Below, one piece after another: positions 23,275-33,475 of a stretch of 64,000 nucleotides of DNA. Position 1 is the first letter of the stretch. Each line of letters begins with the position of its first letter. The notes under the pieces were generated by a model. That model worked only from the letters and a program-made list of their open reading frames with translations, made no database searches and had not been told where the DNA came from. Position numbers and translations under genes: made by a program. The stretch is from Dryomyza anilis (taxonomy: Eukaryota > Arthropoda > Insecta > Diptera > Dryomyzidae), in contig OX638133.1 in assembly GCA_951804985.1 (NCBI GenBank), forward strand, positions 36,295,963 to 36,359,962. Direction: 5' to 3'.

Positions 23275-26200
23275 TATTAAAAATAATAATAATGTTTTTT
23301 TATATTTTTCGATTAAAATAATAATTTATCCTATTGACTATTTTTAATAGTAAAAAACTATTATTTATATAGTATTTTTTTCTGGGTGTACCTTAGTAGA
23401 CATTTACTTAATTCAGATAACAATTAGCATGACGTTATCATGCTGTACTTGATCGAAATATGATAAGGAAAGTATTCAATGATCATGACACTGTAATAAT
23501 TTATACTTGGGTAGAGGAAAAATTAAAGCCTTAAATTCGTAGATACTTAAATTAAGACACCGCTCGGAACTACTTGAACAGTAATGTTTCTTTTTTCGAA
23601 TGCTAACATCTTTTTATCTCATAGTTTTTTATTAATCCATGAATACAAAACGAACAAAATAAAAATTTTCTTTATTAGAAGTTTCAAATAAAGTTAAATT
23701 ATTTATTTAAGCATGTTAGTTTATATATAATGATTTAAATTATCTGCACGAATCTTGCATTTTTGCACAACACTTGTAGCTTTTATAACAACAGAAAAGT
23801 AATCCAAAATTATTTTTCAACACCTTATGAAAGTAGTAAATGCAATAAGAAAAGAATAAATTTGTTTTTTTTTTCTATTTCTAATGCAGCTTATTTAAAA
23901 CCATTTCAAATGCGCTTACAACAAGCTGTATAAATGTTACAGGCATAGCAGTAACAACTATAAGCAGCTCAAATAACTATTCATAAATGAGCTCCTTTTG
24001 CACAATTGCACAGCAGCAAAAAGAATTTAAATAGCATGACGGGATATGCAAGGATCACAGGTCATTGCAAATATTACAATCGCATTAAAACGCCTACTTT
24101 ACATAACCGTGCAAAGGATATACATATTAGAAGCTACCGGAAAACTATACTTAAAGTGTTTATATTAATGCTGTTCTTATGGCAAATGTATTTAACATAT
24201 GATCTACGTTGAATGAGTTACGAACGAATACAAAGAGGTTTAATGGAACTACATCGTTAACTGAAAATTAGTTTGCTCCATACGCTATTTTTGAGTGAAT
24301 GAAGTAAGGAATTCGAATTATAAGGAATTCGAATTATATATTCCGAATTTCATATTAAATTAGCTCAAATTAACGCAAATTGGAAAAATAACGCACATTA
24401 TAAATACTTTAAATAATACGTTTCTTTGATTTAGCTCTTTTCGTTCTATTGTTTTCGTGATTTCCAAAGACTAACTTGTTTGCTCTACGTGAAAGATTAA
24501 GTAGCATTTAGTGTATATAAATCGAATTATATTTAATATTCGTTACAGTTATTAAATGTACATATTGCATGCCAGATTTTTTTATAAAATATATTCTGCA
24601 TTTAATTGTGAAAAAAATCAGTTATAGTGTAATTCTTAAGATAAAATCTATCTTTATCATTCTTCTCGAAACTGAATCAATGGTGAATGAAACTAACTAA
24701 TTACCCCAGACAAAAAATATGCAAGGAAACTGGTATTATAGTAGTAGTTTTGTGGAAAACTCACAGGAACATGGTAGGAAATACACATTACATAGCAGGC
24801 ATTTTGAATTTTTGAAAATAAGCAGGCTCCCTATAGCAGCATTTACGCCGCAAACTGGTATGTTCAAGCCTACCCCTGCAGGCAAAAGCATTTTCTGTAA
24901 GTTTTGGTTTTGAAAAGGTATCTTTATAGCTATAATATGGAAGGGAAAGGTAGCCTGCAAGTAGCAGGCAAACACATTGTATAGGAATTTCTGTTTTGAA
25001 ATTTTAAAAAGCTTTTTCATAGTAGGAAACTGAAAGGGAAAGATAGACTGCGAGTAGCAGGCAAACACATCGTATTGGAATTTCTGTTTTGTAATTTTAA
25101 AATTTTAATCAACAACTTGGCGACAGAAAATTTTGTTTACATTATTTCTGTTTTGAAGTTTTAAAAGCTTGATCAACATGTTGTCGATAGAAAATGTTGT
25201 TTACAATATCAAATTTGCCTTCAAAAATTTTCAGTATTAAAATTTGTTGCCAGTTATTTGTTACGCTTCAAATAAATATGCCACGCCGAGTCTTTTGTGC
25301 GTTTGTTTTTTTATTTAATCGGTGTTCATGTTATTGCGTGTTTTGTTATTGCTTACTTCGATAACAATAACAAGGCGACACAATAACAATGTGAAGCAGC
25401 AGAAATATGCGTAACCAACAACAGATCATCGAAGCGATTGATTTTTGCGAAAATACAACAAACAAAATTTGTCGGTGTTGTTGTACGACAAGAAGTTTTG
25501 GTTGAGGCCGTGATGGTTGTTCACCCATGATCTAAATCATATGTTTATGATCCCTACCTTCCCCTAACATTTTGCTTCCAGATTATTGCACACCTTACCC
25601 TGCCTGAACCCACAATTTTGCTTACACCTGTTTGGCTACCATACCCTACCTATGCCTGCCATTTCCCTAGCAATTTTGTTTTCATGCTATAGCAGGGAAC
25701 TAGCAGCTTTTGTCCACATTCCCACCTTTGCCTACCTCAAAGCTTCATATAAAATGTGATTTCAATGCGTACAGGTAGCTTGTTTGCCTATGTGTTTCGA
25801 ACCATTTGCCTGCTTAAAATTTTGTCTGGGGTATCTGGTGACGATAAGTGTCACCCGATAAACACCGAGAACATATGCTTTACCGTTTGAAATGGTTGAA
25901 ATGTACTCAGGATTTACGAATTCTTAAAATAACTGCAAACTTGTAATCGGAAAAGAAATTCTCTTCGTTGAACGAATGGGTGTGTATACCGAATTCCGTT
26001 TTTTAGGACCACATAAGTGAGTTCGCAAGAAAAAATATTGTTTTGAAAAAAAAGTTCAATTAGGTCGGAATAAAGTTAAGTGTTGTATAAGGTATTTGAA
26101 CATCGGTGGTCGGCTCACAATGGACCGATTATTTCAATGTTAGACTTTAAAATGGTATAGATAATCTAACTTCGGAGTTTCATTGATCTATCTCTTCTAC

Positions 26201-26417
26201 ACCATTTACAAATGTAATTCAGAAAAGATCAATTGAAATTCAGAAATTCCATTTGAAATTCTAAAGATATCAATTGAAATTCAGAAATTACATTTGAAAA
26301 TCAAACAACATCAATTGATATTCAGAAATTACATTTGAAATTCAAAAGACTTAAATATTGCAATTCCATTTAATTAAAAATTCCATTTAAATTTCAGAAA
26401 TTTTCATTTGAAATTCA

Positions 26418-26757
26418 AGTAGTCCAAGTAGTATTTAAAAAGGACTAAACATATTCAATTAGAGAATTCTATACGGTAAATCAAGAGATATAAATTAAAT
26501 AGTTGTCGTTCCGGACTGGGCAAAAACGGAAGTAAATGTCGAGGTTGATATGAATATTCCAAAAAGTGAGCGAATTTTGCGTACAAATTATTTTTTTGAA
26601 TTATTTTAGAAAATAACTGAAATCATATGCTTTTATGGTATATTTACAAATTGTTTCCAAAGTTTACAGTTTTTTCATAATAAATCACAGAAAAATTCCG
26701 AACGGGACAAAAAATCCGTATAGAAATTATCAGTACGATTTTTACGTACCATATATT
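26418..26757 (+). repeat. Dispersed repeat segment with ttccggac/gacaaaaa motifs
   Basis: Matches the reverse complement of about 54283-54600 over most of its length (shared: agtatttaaa-aggactaaaca, agatataaattaaatagt, ttcataataaatca, gacaaaaaa-tccgt). Its last part is also repeated directly at about 27394-27490, on the other side of the mini-me at 26759-27344. The right breakpoint of the 12.6-kb duplication lies inside it. Confidence 0.65.
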
Positions 26758-26758
26758 T

Positions 26759-27344
26759 TTATACCCTACACTAAGAGTGAAAGGGTATATTCAGTTTGGT
26801 ACGCCGTTTGTAACACCCAGAAAGAAGCATCTCCGGTATGGAAAAGTATATATATTCTTGATCAGCATGACCTCCTGAGTCGATTTAGCGATGTCCGTCT
26901 GTCCGTCTGTTTGTCCGTCCGTCTGTCTGTATGTCTGTCTGTCTGTTGAAATCCATTTATATTAAAATACCTCATCTACTGCTCAATTTTACTGTTTACG
27001 TGCTTTGGTAAAATTTTTTGGTCAAATATACATTGACTTCATGCACAAATACATGAAAATAATGTTTTCCCACGAAACTTGTGGTTCCCAAAAAAAAAAA
27101 AATTGAAATTCGGTACACCTACCCATTTGTAAATATGGGTATCAAATGAATGGAAATTCTTCAGCGATTGAAAGTTTGTAGGTATTTTCAGGATTCGTAT
27201 TCCCTGGTGACCAATATACCACTTTGAATGGTAATTACACATATGAGTAGGGTATTTATAGTCGGCTTAATTTTGATAATCCTTACTTTCATAATAAAAT
27301 CTACTTTAAAATCCCATGTAATCTAACCTTCCCAACTGGTTTTG
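26759..27344 (+). mobile_element. mini-me/DINE-1-like element
   Basis: It begins ataccctacactaagagtg-aaagggtat, has the core and a GTCY array (about 26895-26945), and ends ctaaccttcccaactggttt. The segment between the array and the 3' conserved block is shorter than in other copies, and the 3' TATAGTCGG hairpin has lost one arm. Related sequence lies directly on both sides. Confidence 0.85.
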
Positions 27345-27587
27345 AATTATCTCAGTACATAGCTAAAACAATTTAATTTATTTTTGTATATAGAAACTTT
27401 GTTCCTAAAGTTTACAGTTATTTCGTAATAAATCGCTGAATGATCCCCGACGTTCCGTATAGAAATTTGCAATACTATTTTTTGCTAAAAATAATTTTGT
27501 AAAAAATATGTAATCATTATAACGAAATGAAAAGTGATAACCAGTTGTTTTTTTTATATTTTTTTACTATTAAAAAAAATAACCCAT

Positions 27588-28032
27588 ATGTGCAAATGGG
27601 TAGGTGTACTGAATTTAAATTTTTTTTTTAGAGAACCACAAGTAGGTTTGCAGGAAAACTTTATTTTTATATATTTGAGCATAGAGTCAATATATATTAG
27701 ATAAAAAAAAGTTCTTTTAAGCTCGGCCAAAAAAATGAACGAAAAATAAATATTTTGATGGAAATTTGGTTTGATGAACAGCATTCTTCAATATGAAGTA
27801 AAATATGTTGTATTTTGTGTACTTGTTCATTAAATATCATATTGAAGAACACTTTTTCGACAGTTACCAAGCGTTCATCATATTTATGATCACATTCATA
27901 ACATTGATGTCGTTAGTCATTAATATTATGAATGGATCTTTAATACAATGTATCATGGTTTGAAGAACGGAATTCGTTCTTCTGTGTACCCTTTCACGAC
28001 TGGGTACCCTTTCACTCTTAGTGTATGGTATA
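27588..28032 (-). mobile_element. Truncated mini-me-like element with nested MITE
   Basis: Minus-orientation blocks acccatatgtgcaaatgggt and gaaccacaag are followed by the atattgaagaac-family repeat at 27735-27992. The element resumes only as taccctttcactcttagtg-tatggtata. The GTCY array and core are deleted. An isolated accagttg near 27540 may be the remnant 3' terminus. Confidence 0.65.
27735..27992. mobile_element. atattgaagaac-family MITE-like repeat nested in mini-me
   Basis: Reverse complement of 8429-8706, with shared blocks such as aaaataaatattttgat, cttcaatatgaag, gcgttcatcatattt and aagaacggaattcg. Its presence inside a mini-me fragment shows it is younger than that fragment. Confidence 0.7.
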
Positions 28033-29977
28033 ATTAAGTGGGGAAATCGGGCACTTAAGTTTTTATTTTACTGTAAAACTTTCAAATGTTTAAAAGTTAA
28101 TAAGCAATAAATATCAGTAGAATATTGTGATTGAGAGTAACAAAATATGATTACCACAAGCAAAACATTTGAATGTGCATGTGTATGTTCTCAACAAGTC
28201 TCAATCATGTCAACGATTATAAAAATCCATGAAGTGATTGCTTCGATAACAAAGCTCTCTTGATTTAATTGCCTTAATCAAGTAACACAATTTCGACATT
28301 CATTAAATAATTATTATATTTTTACTCTGCGTGTAAATGTTAAATAGAATTCTGTTAATGATGCGTCCAACCCATACATTTTGCAGTATTGCAATTTAGT
28401 TTCCGACCCATAGTATTTATGTCTGTAGAGATTGCACAACTCATTGTACATGGAAAATTTTAAAGGTATTTTCAACACAAACAACACTGTGAAAATTTGC
28501 AAACGGATTAAATGTGCGCAAAATCAGGCACAATTTGGTCACATAACCGGTCAACTGCATCGGGTCAACAAAGTTGTATCGAGTAGAGTTTCATTGTGTC
28601 ACCAAGCAGGAGATTATAAGTTGACTATGTTGGAACGAGTCTACACTTTGCACCACTTTATCCAATGCTGTTTGTTTTCTGTAGTATTAATATGGGCCTC
28701 AATGGGGTGGTCAAAGGTATCAAATTTTAAATGCAAGCATTTCGAGCAAAAGGACCTTCGACTTCCAAAAGACTTAAACCAATGACTGCGATATTGTTTT
28801 CAACTAATGTAACTTTGTACTGGGGGCAGCCCACTGCTACCACGTAATCTACGACAATATGACTGGAGCAAATGACGACGTTATCAGAGCAAGGCTAAAA
28901 TGCTTCATTGAATGTTCTCCTAAACGTTCTGAGGCTGTGCATATTTGAATTTGTAGGTATAACGCATGTACGGCAAAATTGTTTCTGACATAGTTTATGC
29001 ATGGCTCTAACAGAGAGTTAAGTCGTTATGACCTGAAGAAAATTTGTAAATTTATGCTCATTGCATGATGGAAATTGAGAAGACTGTCAACAAATTGCAT
29101 TGTTTCTGTTAAGTATTTTGTATTGGATTCCATTATGAACAAGAGGAAACTCAAAACATCTTAAAGGTGTTTTTTTGTTTTAATATTTAGGCTTTATTAA
29201 GATTTAATAATTTACACAAAAAGGTTGTTGCCAATTGAAGGTCACATCCTGATAGATTTATTGACAAACAAATTTCGTACAATATCAACGCATGGTATAA
29301 ATCCTATTTAAATGTAAACAGAATTTCTTGTAAATAGACAACAATAAAAAAATTCTATAGTACTTGTAGAATATATACTTCAAAGGTATTTCAAGGTTTC
29401 AATCAAATGACAGCAGCAAAGACTACAACAGCAATTTCACTATAACAACGTGATCTCAATGAAATTAGCCCTAATATGATATTGATGAGAAATTATTAAA
29501 AATTTGCAACTAAATATTGACGTATATAGTAATAATTTTGAAATTCCAAAAGTGCATTAATTTCTAGATTTGATATCAAAGCAATTTTCATGTATTCATT
29601 ACATGGCAACAAATGACTTTTGATTCGGACAGTTTAAGGCCCTTAAAACAGCGTTAAATGTGTTATGAAATGTATGCAATCTATATTAGATAAATACTAG
29701 AAGCCAAATATAATTATGGTTTTCAATTTTATACATAAAAATAAAATAAATGTATGATATTTAAATAAGAATGTGTTAAAAAAAACATATAGAATTTAAG
29801 TTTTTCAAGGTTGGTTTACACTTTCAATTATAAAATGTTTTGCATAAGAGTTTGAAGTACTTCAAAGTTTTCTTTTCTCCGTGTACGTACAGAAAGTCTG
29901 CAGAAAATAATTAAATTCATAAAAAAAAAATTCAAATGTGCGTATAAGCAGACAGAAGAAAAACAAATTTAAAAGTA
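28033..29977. other. Unassigned AT-rich segment
   Basis: No repeat family seen elsewhere in the window was recognised. A 117-codon plus-strand frame at 28432-28785 contains two Cys/His-containing stretches. It lacks a recognisable domain, is not flanked by convincing splice sites and is not annotated as a gene. It may be intronic DNA of the gene hinted at by the exon-like segment just downstream. Confidence 0.35.
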
Positions 29978-30187
29978 ATTTCCTTACAATTAAACTTATA
30001 TTTGAAAATTAAACTGCAAAGTAAATTATGTTTGCGAAAGAGAGCGACGCACTTTTTGAGTGTATAACAATTAACATCTCATCAGCCAAACTTTGCGAAT
30101 AATTTTGTATTTGTAAATTAAATTATTTGCTATATATTTTTATTTCTTGCTCAATATCTGAATAAATAATATTTTCTGTATTTACAG

Positions 30188-30315
30188 CACCATTTCATGT
30201 GAAGATGTACTGGATGACGAAGGCCTCAACATCTGGATCAACCACGACAAGGCTACCCTGTACAAGGCTTTGGCTTTGTGCTGGAGATGGCGGGGTTATT
30301 TTAAGAATCCACATA
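30188..30315 (+). pseudogene. Exon-like segment, first tandem copy, frameshifted
   Basis: After the acceptor ctgtatttacag, this block has base composition and codon use unlike its surroundings (tgtgaagatgtactggatga, atctggatcaaccacgac). It encodes residues such as SCEDVLDD...NIWINHDKATLYKAL. A net 2-bp loss near 30275 relative to the second copy shifts the frame, after which it reads a tryptophan-rich tail. The protein family is not recognised. Most likely a broken duplicate of an exon. Confidence 0.5.
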
Positions 30316-30547
30316 TAATTATATTTCCATTTCCTTACAATTAAACATATATTTGAAAATTAAACTGCAAAGTAAATTATGTTTGCGAAAGAGAGCGACG
30401 CACTTTTTGAGTGTATAACAGTTAACATCTCATCAGCCAAACATAATTTACTTTGCGAATAATTTTATATTTGTAGATTAAATTATTTGCTATATATTTT
30501 TATTTCTTGCTCAATATCTGAATAAATAATATTTTCTGTATTTACAG

Positions 30548-30680
30548 CACCCTTTCATGTGAAGATGTACTGGATGACGAAGGCCTCAACATCTGGATCA
30601 ACCACGACAAGGCTACCCTGTACAAGGCTTTGGCTATTTGTGCCGAAGATGGCGGGGTTATTTTAAGAATCCACATATAA
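30548..30680 (+). CDS. Candidate 3'-terminal exon, unknown protein
   Basis: After an acceptor (ttttctgtatttacag), the frame starting at 30549 reads 43 codons to TAA at 30678-30680. The peptide contains LDDEGLNIW and HDKATLYKAL and continues ICAEDGGVILRIHI. Acidic and hydrophobic residues alternate as in a folded domain. I do not recognise the family. Alternatively the exon ends at a weak GT donor near 30659. Upstream exons were not found in the window, so it could also be a relocated exon fragment. Confidence 0.4.
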
Positions 30681-31024
30681 TTATATATCCAATAATTATA
30701 TTTAGATAGAAATAAAAATAAGTTTTACCCAAACAACTACACTAAGAGTGAAAGGGTATATTCAATTTGGTACGCCGTTTGTAACACCCAGAAGGAAACA
30801 TCTCCGGTATGGAAAAGTATATATATTCTTGATCAGCATGCCCTCCTGAGTCGATTTAGCGATGTCCGTCTGTCTGTCTGTCCGCCTGTCTGTCTGTTGA
30901 AATCCCACCTACTTAAACAATTGAAGAGTTAGATAAATGAAACTCATAATTTAGATTACTTATATACCTATCGCATATCGGTCCATTGTGACCTGTGATC
31001 TGACTATTTATATTCAAATAACTC

Positions 31025-32070
31025 GGGTTGGACTTGAAATCCAAACACAAAAGCCCCAAATTCAAAAATCTTCAAATACAACACAATTAGGAAATTATAA
31101 TAAAATGAGTTAAATAATTATTAAACACACTTAGCAAACCAAAGATTGAAAAGTATGGTTTAAAATTATTAGAGCCTTAAACTTCATTGCAGTTGAACTA
31201 TTCAGGTCAAATATTTTCCACTTTTTAATTAATATCTCTAATAATAATATCATTAATATTAGTATATTTTTAATTAATGACTATGAAATATGTAAATATT
31301 TTCAGGAAAAACACATATTCCTTTAGTAGTTGCAGCGAATCTACCACAAATATATCATTTTCCATAATGTTTATAGGAAACATCTAATAAGAACTACCAA
31401 AATTGTGATGTTTTCAAATTACTCTCAATTTATTTGTATTTACTGCATATTGAAATATTGTGACTTATGTTTTTTCAATATATAAGTAATGTTTTCCCTT
31501 TGATCAATTTTTTTTATTGTACCTATCTGCATTCGAATTTTACTCAACAATTTCTACGCCAGATTCTATTTTATCTATTATAGTTTTAAGAATCATCATA
31601 TATTTTCCTAGTTCTTTTATAATTTGGCATTTGGTTTTTTTTTGCAAACGCTAAGATCCATGCGTTATTTTATCAATATAAATAGCAATATTGACAAATT
31701 TACACAGTAAAGAAATAAATTAAACCTAAATTACACCTAACCCTTCAATTAAAGGTCCGAACAGTGTCCGAACTCTGCTTTGTTCAAGTATAAGTGGGTA
31801 GAATTTATCTTTTTCACTTTGACCAATAAAGAAAATTTAACTAACATACCCGAAAATTTAGAGAATATTTCATATTCTGGGGATTTTTATGTATTTCACA
31901 ATTTAATATTTGGGGCTTTTGTGTTTGAGGCTTTTGTGTTTGGGGCTTTTGAGTTTGGGGCTTTTGTGTTTGGGGATTTTGTGTTTGGGGCTTCTGTGTT
32001 TGGGGCTTATTCGAAACCTTGGGGCTTTTGTGTTTGGGGATTTTGTGTTTGAGGATTTCAAGCCGCTCCC
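31025..32070. mobile_element. TIR element with 15-bp subterminal minisatellite
   Basis: The ends are GGGTTGGACTTGAAATCC and, inverted, GGGAGCGGCTTGAAATCC, with similarity continuing into aaacacaaaagcccc. A direct repeat aaataactc flanks it (31016-31024 and 32071-32079); counting eight or nine bases depends on the terminal G. The right side carries about nine gggcttttgtgtttg units (31913-32055), against one or two on the left. The interior is AT-rich and non-coding. hAT or Mutator affinity is undecided. Confidence 0.8.
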
Positions 32071-32463
32071 AAATAACTCATATAAAATTTACATCTACAG
32101 TTCAGTTTTACTGTATACGTGCTTAGGTAAACTTTTTTGGTCAAATATATATTGACTTCATGCTCAAATACATGGAAATTATGTTTTTCCTCGAAACGAC
32201 TTGTGGTTCCCAAAAAAAAATCGAGATTCGGTACACCTTTTTGTGGTACACCATTTGTTAATATGGGTATCATATGAATGGAAATTCTTCAGCGATTGAC
32301 AGTTTGTAGTTATTTTCAGGATTCGTATACCCTGGTAACCTATATACCACTTTGAATGGTTACCACACATATGTGTAGGGTATTTATAGTCGGCTTAGAC
32401 CGACTATAATTTTGATAATCCTAACTATCACAAAATTAAAAAATTTCCCATGTGATCTAACCT

Positions 32464-33452
32464 GGGTCTGGTACGATAAGTCGAAATCTAAAATATCCAA
32501 ACTAAAAATACCGAAGACAAAAATGTAGAAAATTAAAATGCAGAAACCTGAAAATGTCGAAAACAAAAATGTCGAAAACCAAAATGTCGAAAACCAAAAT
32601 GTCGAAAAAAAAATGTTGAAAAACAAACTGTCGAAAACTAAAAATGTCGAAATTTAATATGACGAAATCATTTTTTGCCGAAAAAATGATGGACAATGTC
32701 GAAAAAACTCGAAGATAAAGATATTAAAAACTAACGAATTCTGATTTTTAGCTACTCTAGGATTCATGCGGAGATTTTTAAATATGCAGCCTTCAAAATA
32801 CCATCTTGGAATTTAGCTTCAACACTTATAAAAAATCCACAAAAATTTCGATTTTTTTTTTAAATACTTTTTTTAAGGACATGCAATTCGAAGTTCAAGG
32901 ATAACGACCATTGGTCATATGTTCATGATAAGAAGAATTGTCCAAAAGATTGTTTTATTAGTTTTAAAACGAAACCATATCAAAGTTTCTAGCATCAAGG
33001 GATATTTCAATAGGAACCACCTTACAAAAGTTATCATTGACAATTTTTTAACTTTGGACTATATCTCTGGAAAAAGTGATAACTTTGGAAATAGTGGTCG
33101 GAAAAAAAATGGTGAATGCAGATCCCGATACACTTTATCAGTTTCCGAAATATCATTTAAATCGAAGAGAGTGAGTTGCAAATCCTACGAGATTTGGTGT
33201 GGACTTGCTCATATAGGATTTGAAATTTGTATTGCAACATTTTGATATTTCGGCATTTTAATTTTCGACATTTTTTGAACCTATAAAAAAAATGTTTTTG
33301 TATTTATAGTTTAAAAAATTTGTCGACATTTTCTAGCTTTAAAATATTTTTCGACATTTTGTGATTCGCCCAAATATTGTTTCGGCGTTCTTTTATAATT
33401 TCGACATTTTAAGGTTTCGACATTTTTTTTTTCGATATTTCGAACGGATCCC
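32464..33452. mobile_element. hAT-like TIR element with 15-bp aaaatgtcgaaaacc repeats
   Basis: An exact 8-bp TSD tctaacct lies at 32456-32463 and 33453-33460. The ends GGGTCTGGTACG and, inverted, GGGATCCGTTCG form an imperfect TIR (about 15 of 23 positions). A 15-bp array aaaatgtcgaaaacc (about 32515-32660) occupies the left subterminal zone. Scattered inverted counterparts (tttcgacatttt) occupy the right. The interior (about 32760-33240) resembles, inverted, the interior of the element at 6992-8256. A 108-codon frame at 32919 lacks a recognised domain. Confidence 0.8.
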
Positions 33453-33475
33453 TCTAACCTTCCAAACTGGTTTTC

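Larger units (their letters stand above)
13731..26641 (+). repeat. Tandem duplication, copy 2 (12,911 bp)
   Basis: Direct copy of 1137-13730. It is longer by 327 bp of SINE plus TSD at 18077-18403 and shorter by one 10-bp subrepeat. The right edge is where copy 1 and copy 2 diverge after ttatggtat: copy 1 continues attta-gatac and copy 2 continues attta-caaat. The junction therefore shares five bases with both outer breakpoints. The SINE must have arrived after the duplication, or the two copies represent alleles. Confidence 0.95.
29978..30690 (+). repeat. Tandem duplication containing an exon-like segment
   Basis: Units 29978-30328 (351 bp) and 30329-30690 (362 bp) are about 95% similar by eye. 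Each contains an AT-rich intron-like part, a polypyrimidine-AG acceptor and a GC-richer coding-like block. Unit 2 has 11 more bases near 30436. These complete a 19-bp perfect inverted repeat with gcaaagtaaattatgtttg upstream (near 30369). Confidence 0.85.
30736..33475 (+). mobile_element. mini-me/DINE-1-like element split by two other elements
   Basis: The 5' part (30736-31024) has actaagagtg-aaagggtata, the core and a short GTCY array (about 30866-30900). The middle part (32071-32463) resumes at aaataactcatataaaattt and includes the TATAGTCGG hairpin. The last part (33453-33475) is tctaaccttccaaactgg-tttt. Removing the insertions at 31025-32070 and 32464-33452, with one copy of each TSD, restores collinearity with other copies in the window. 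Confidence 0.85.

Noticed and set aside
13731..26641. LTR retrotransposon with 12.6-kb direct repeats
   Set aside because: The direct repeats are adjacent with nothing between them, contain many unrelated elements, and have no TG...CA ends, primer-binding site or gag-pol. It is a tandem duplication.
28432..28785. 117-codon frame with several cysteines
   Set aside because: Cysteine spacing does not form a recognisable zinc-finger pattern, composition equals the surroundings, and no splice or poly(A) context was seen.
31780..32155. Frames rich in FGAFVFG / LLCLGLL
   Set aside because: Translations of the 15-bp gggcttttgtgtttg minisatellite, which keeps frame because 15 is divisible by 3.
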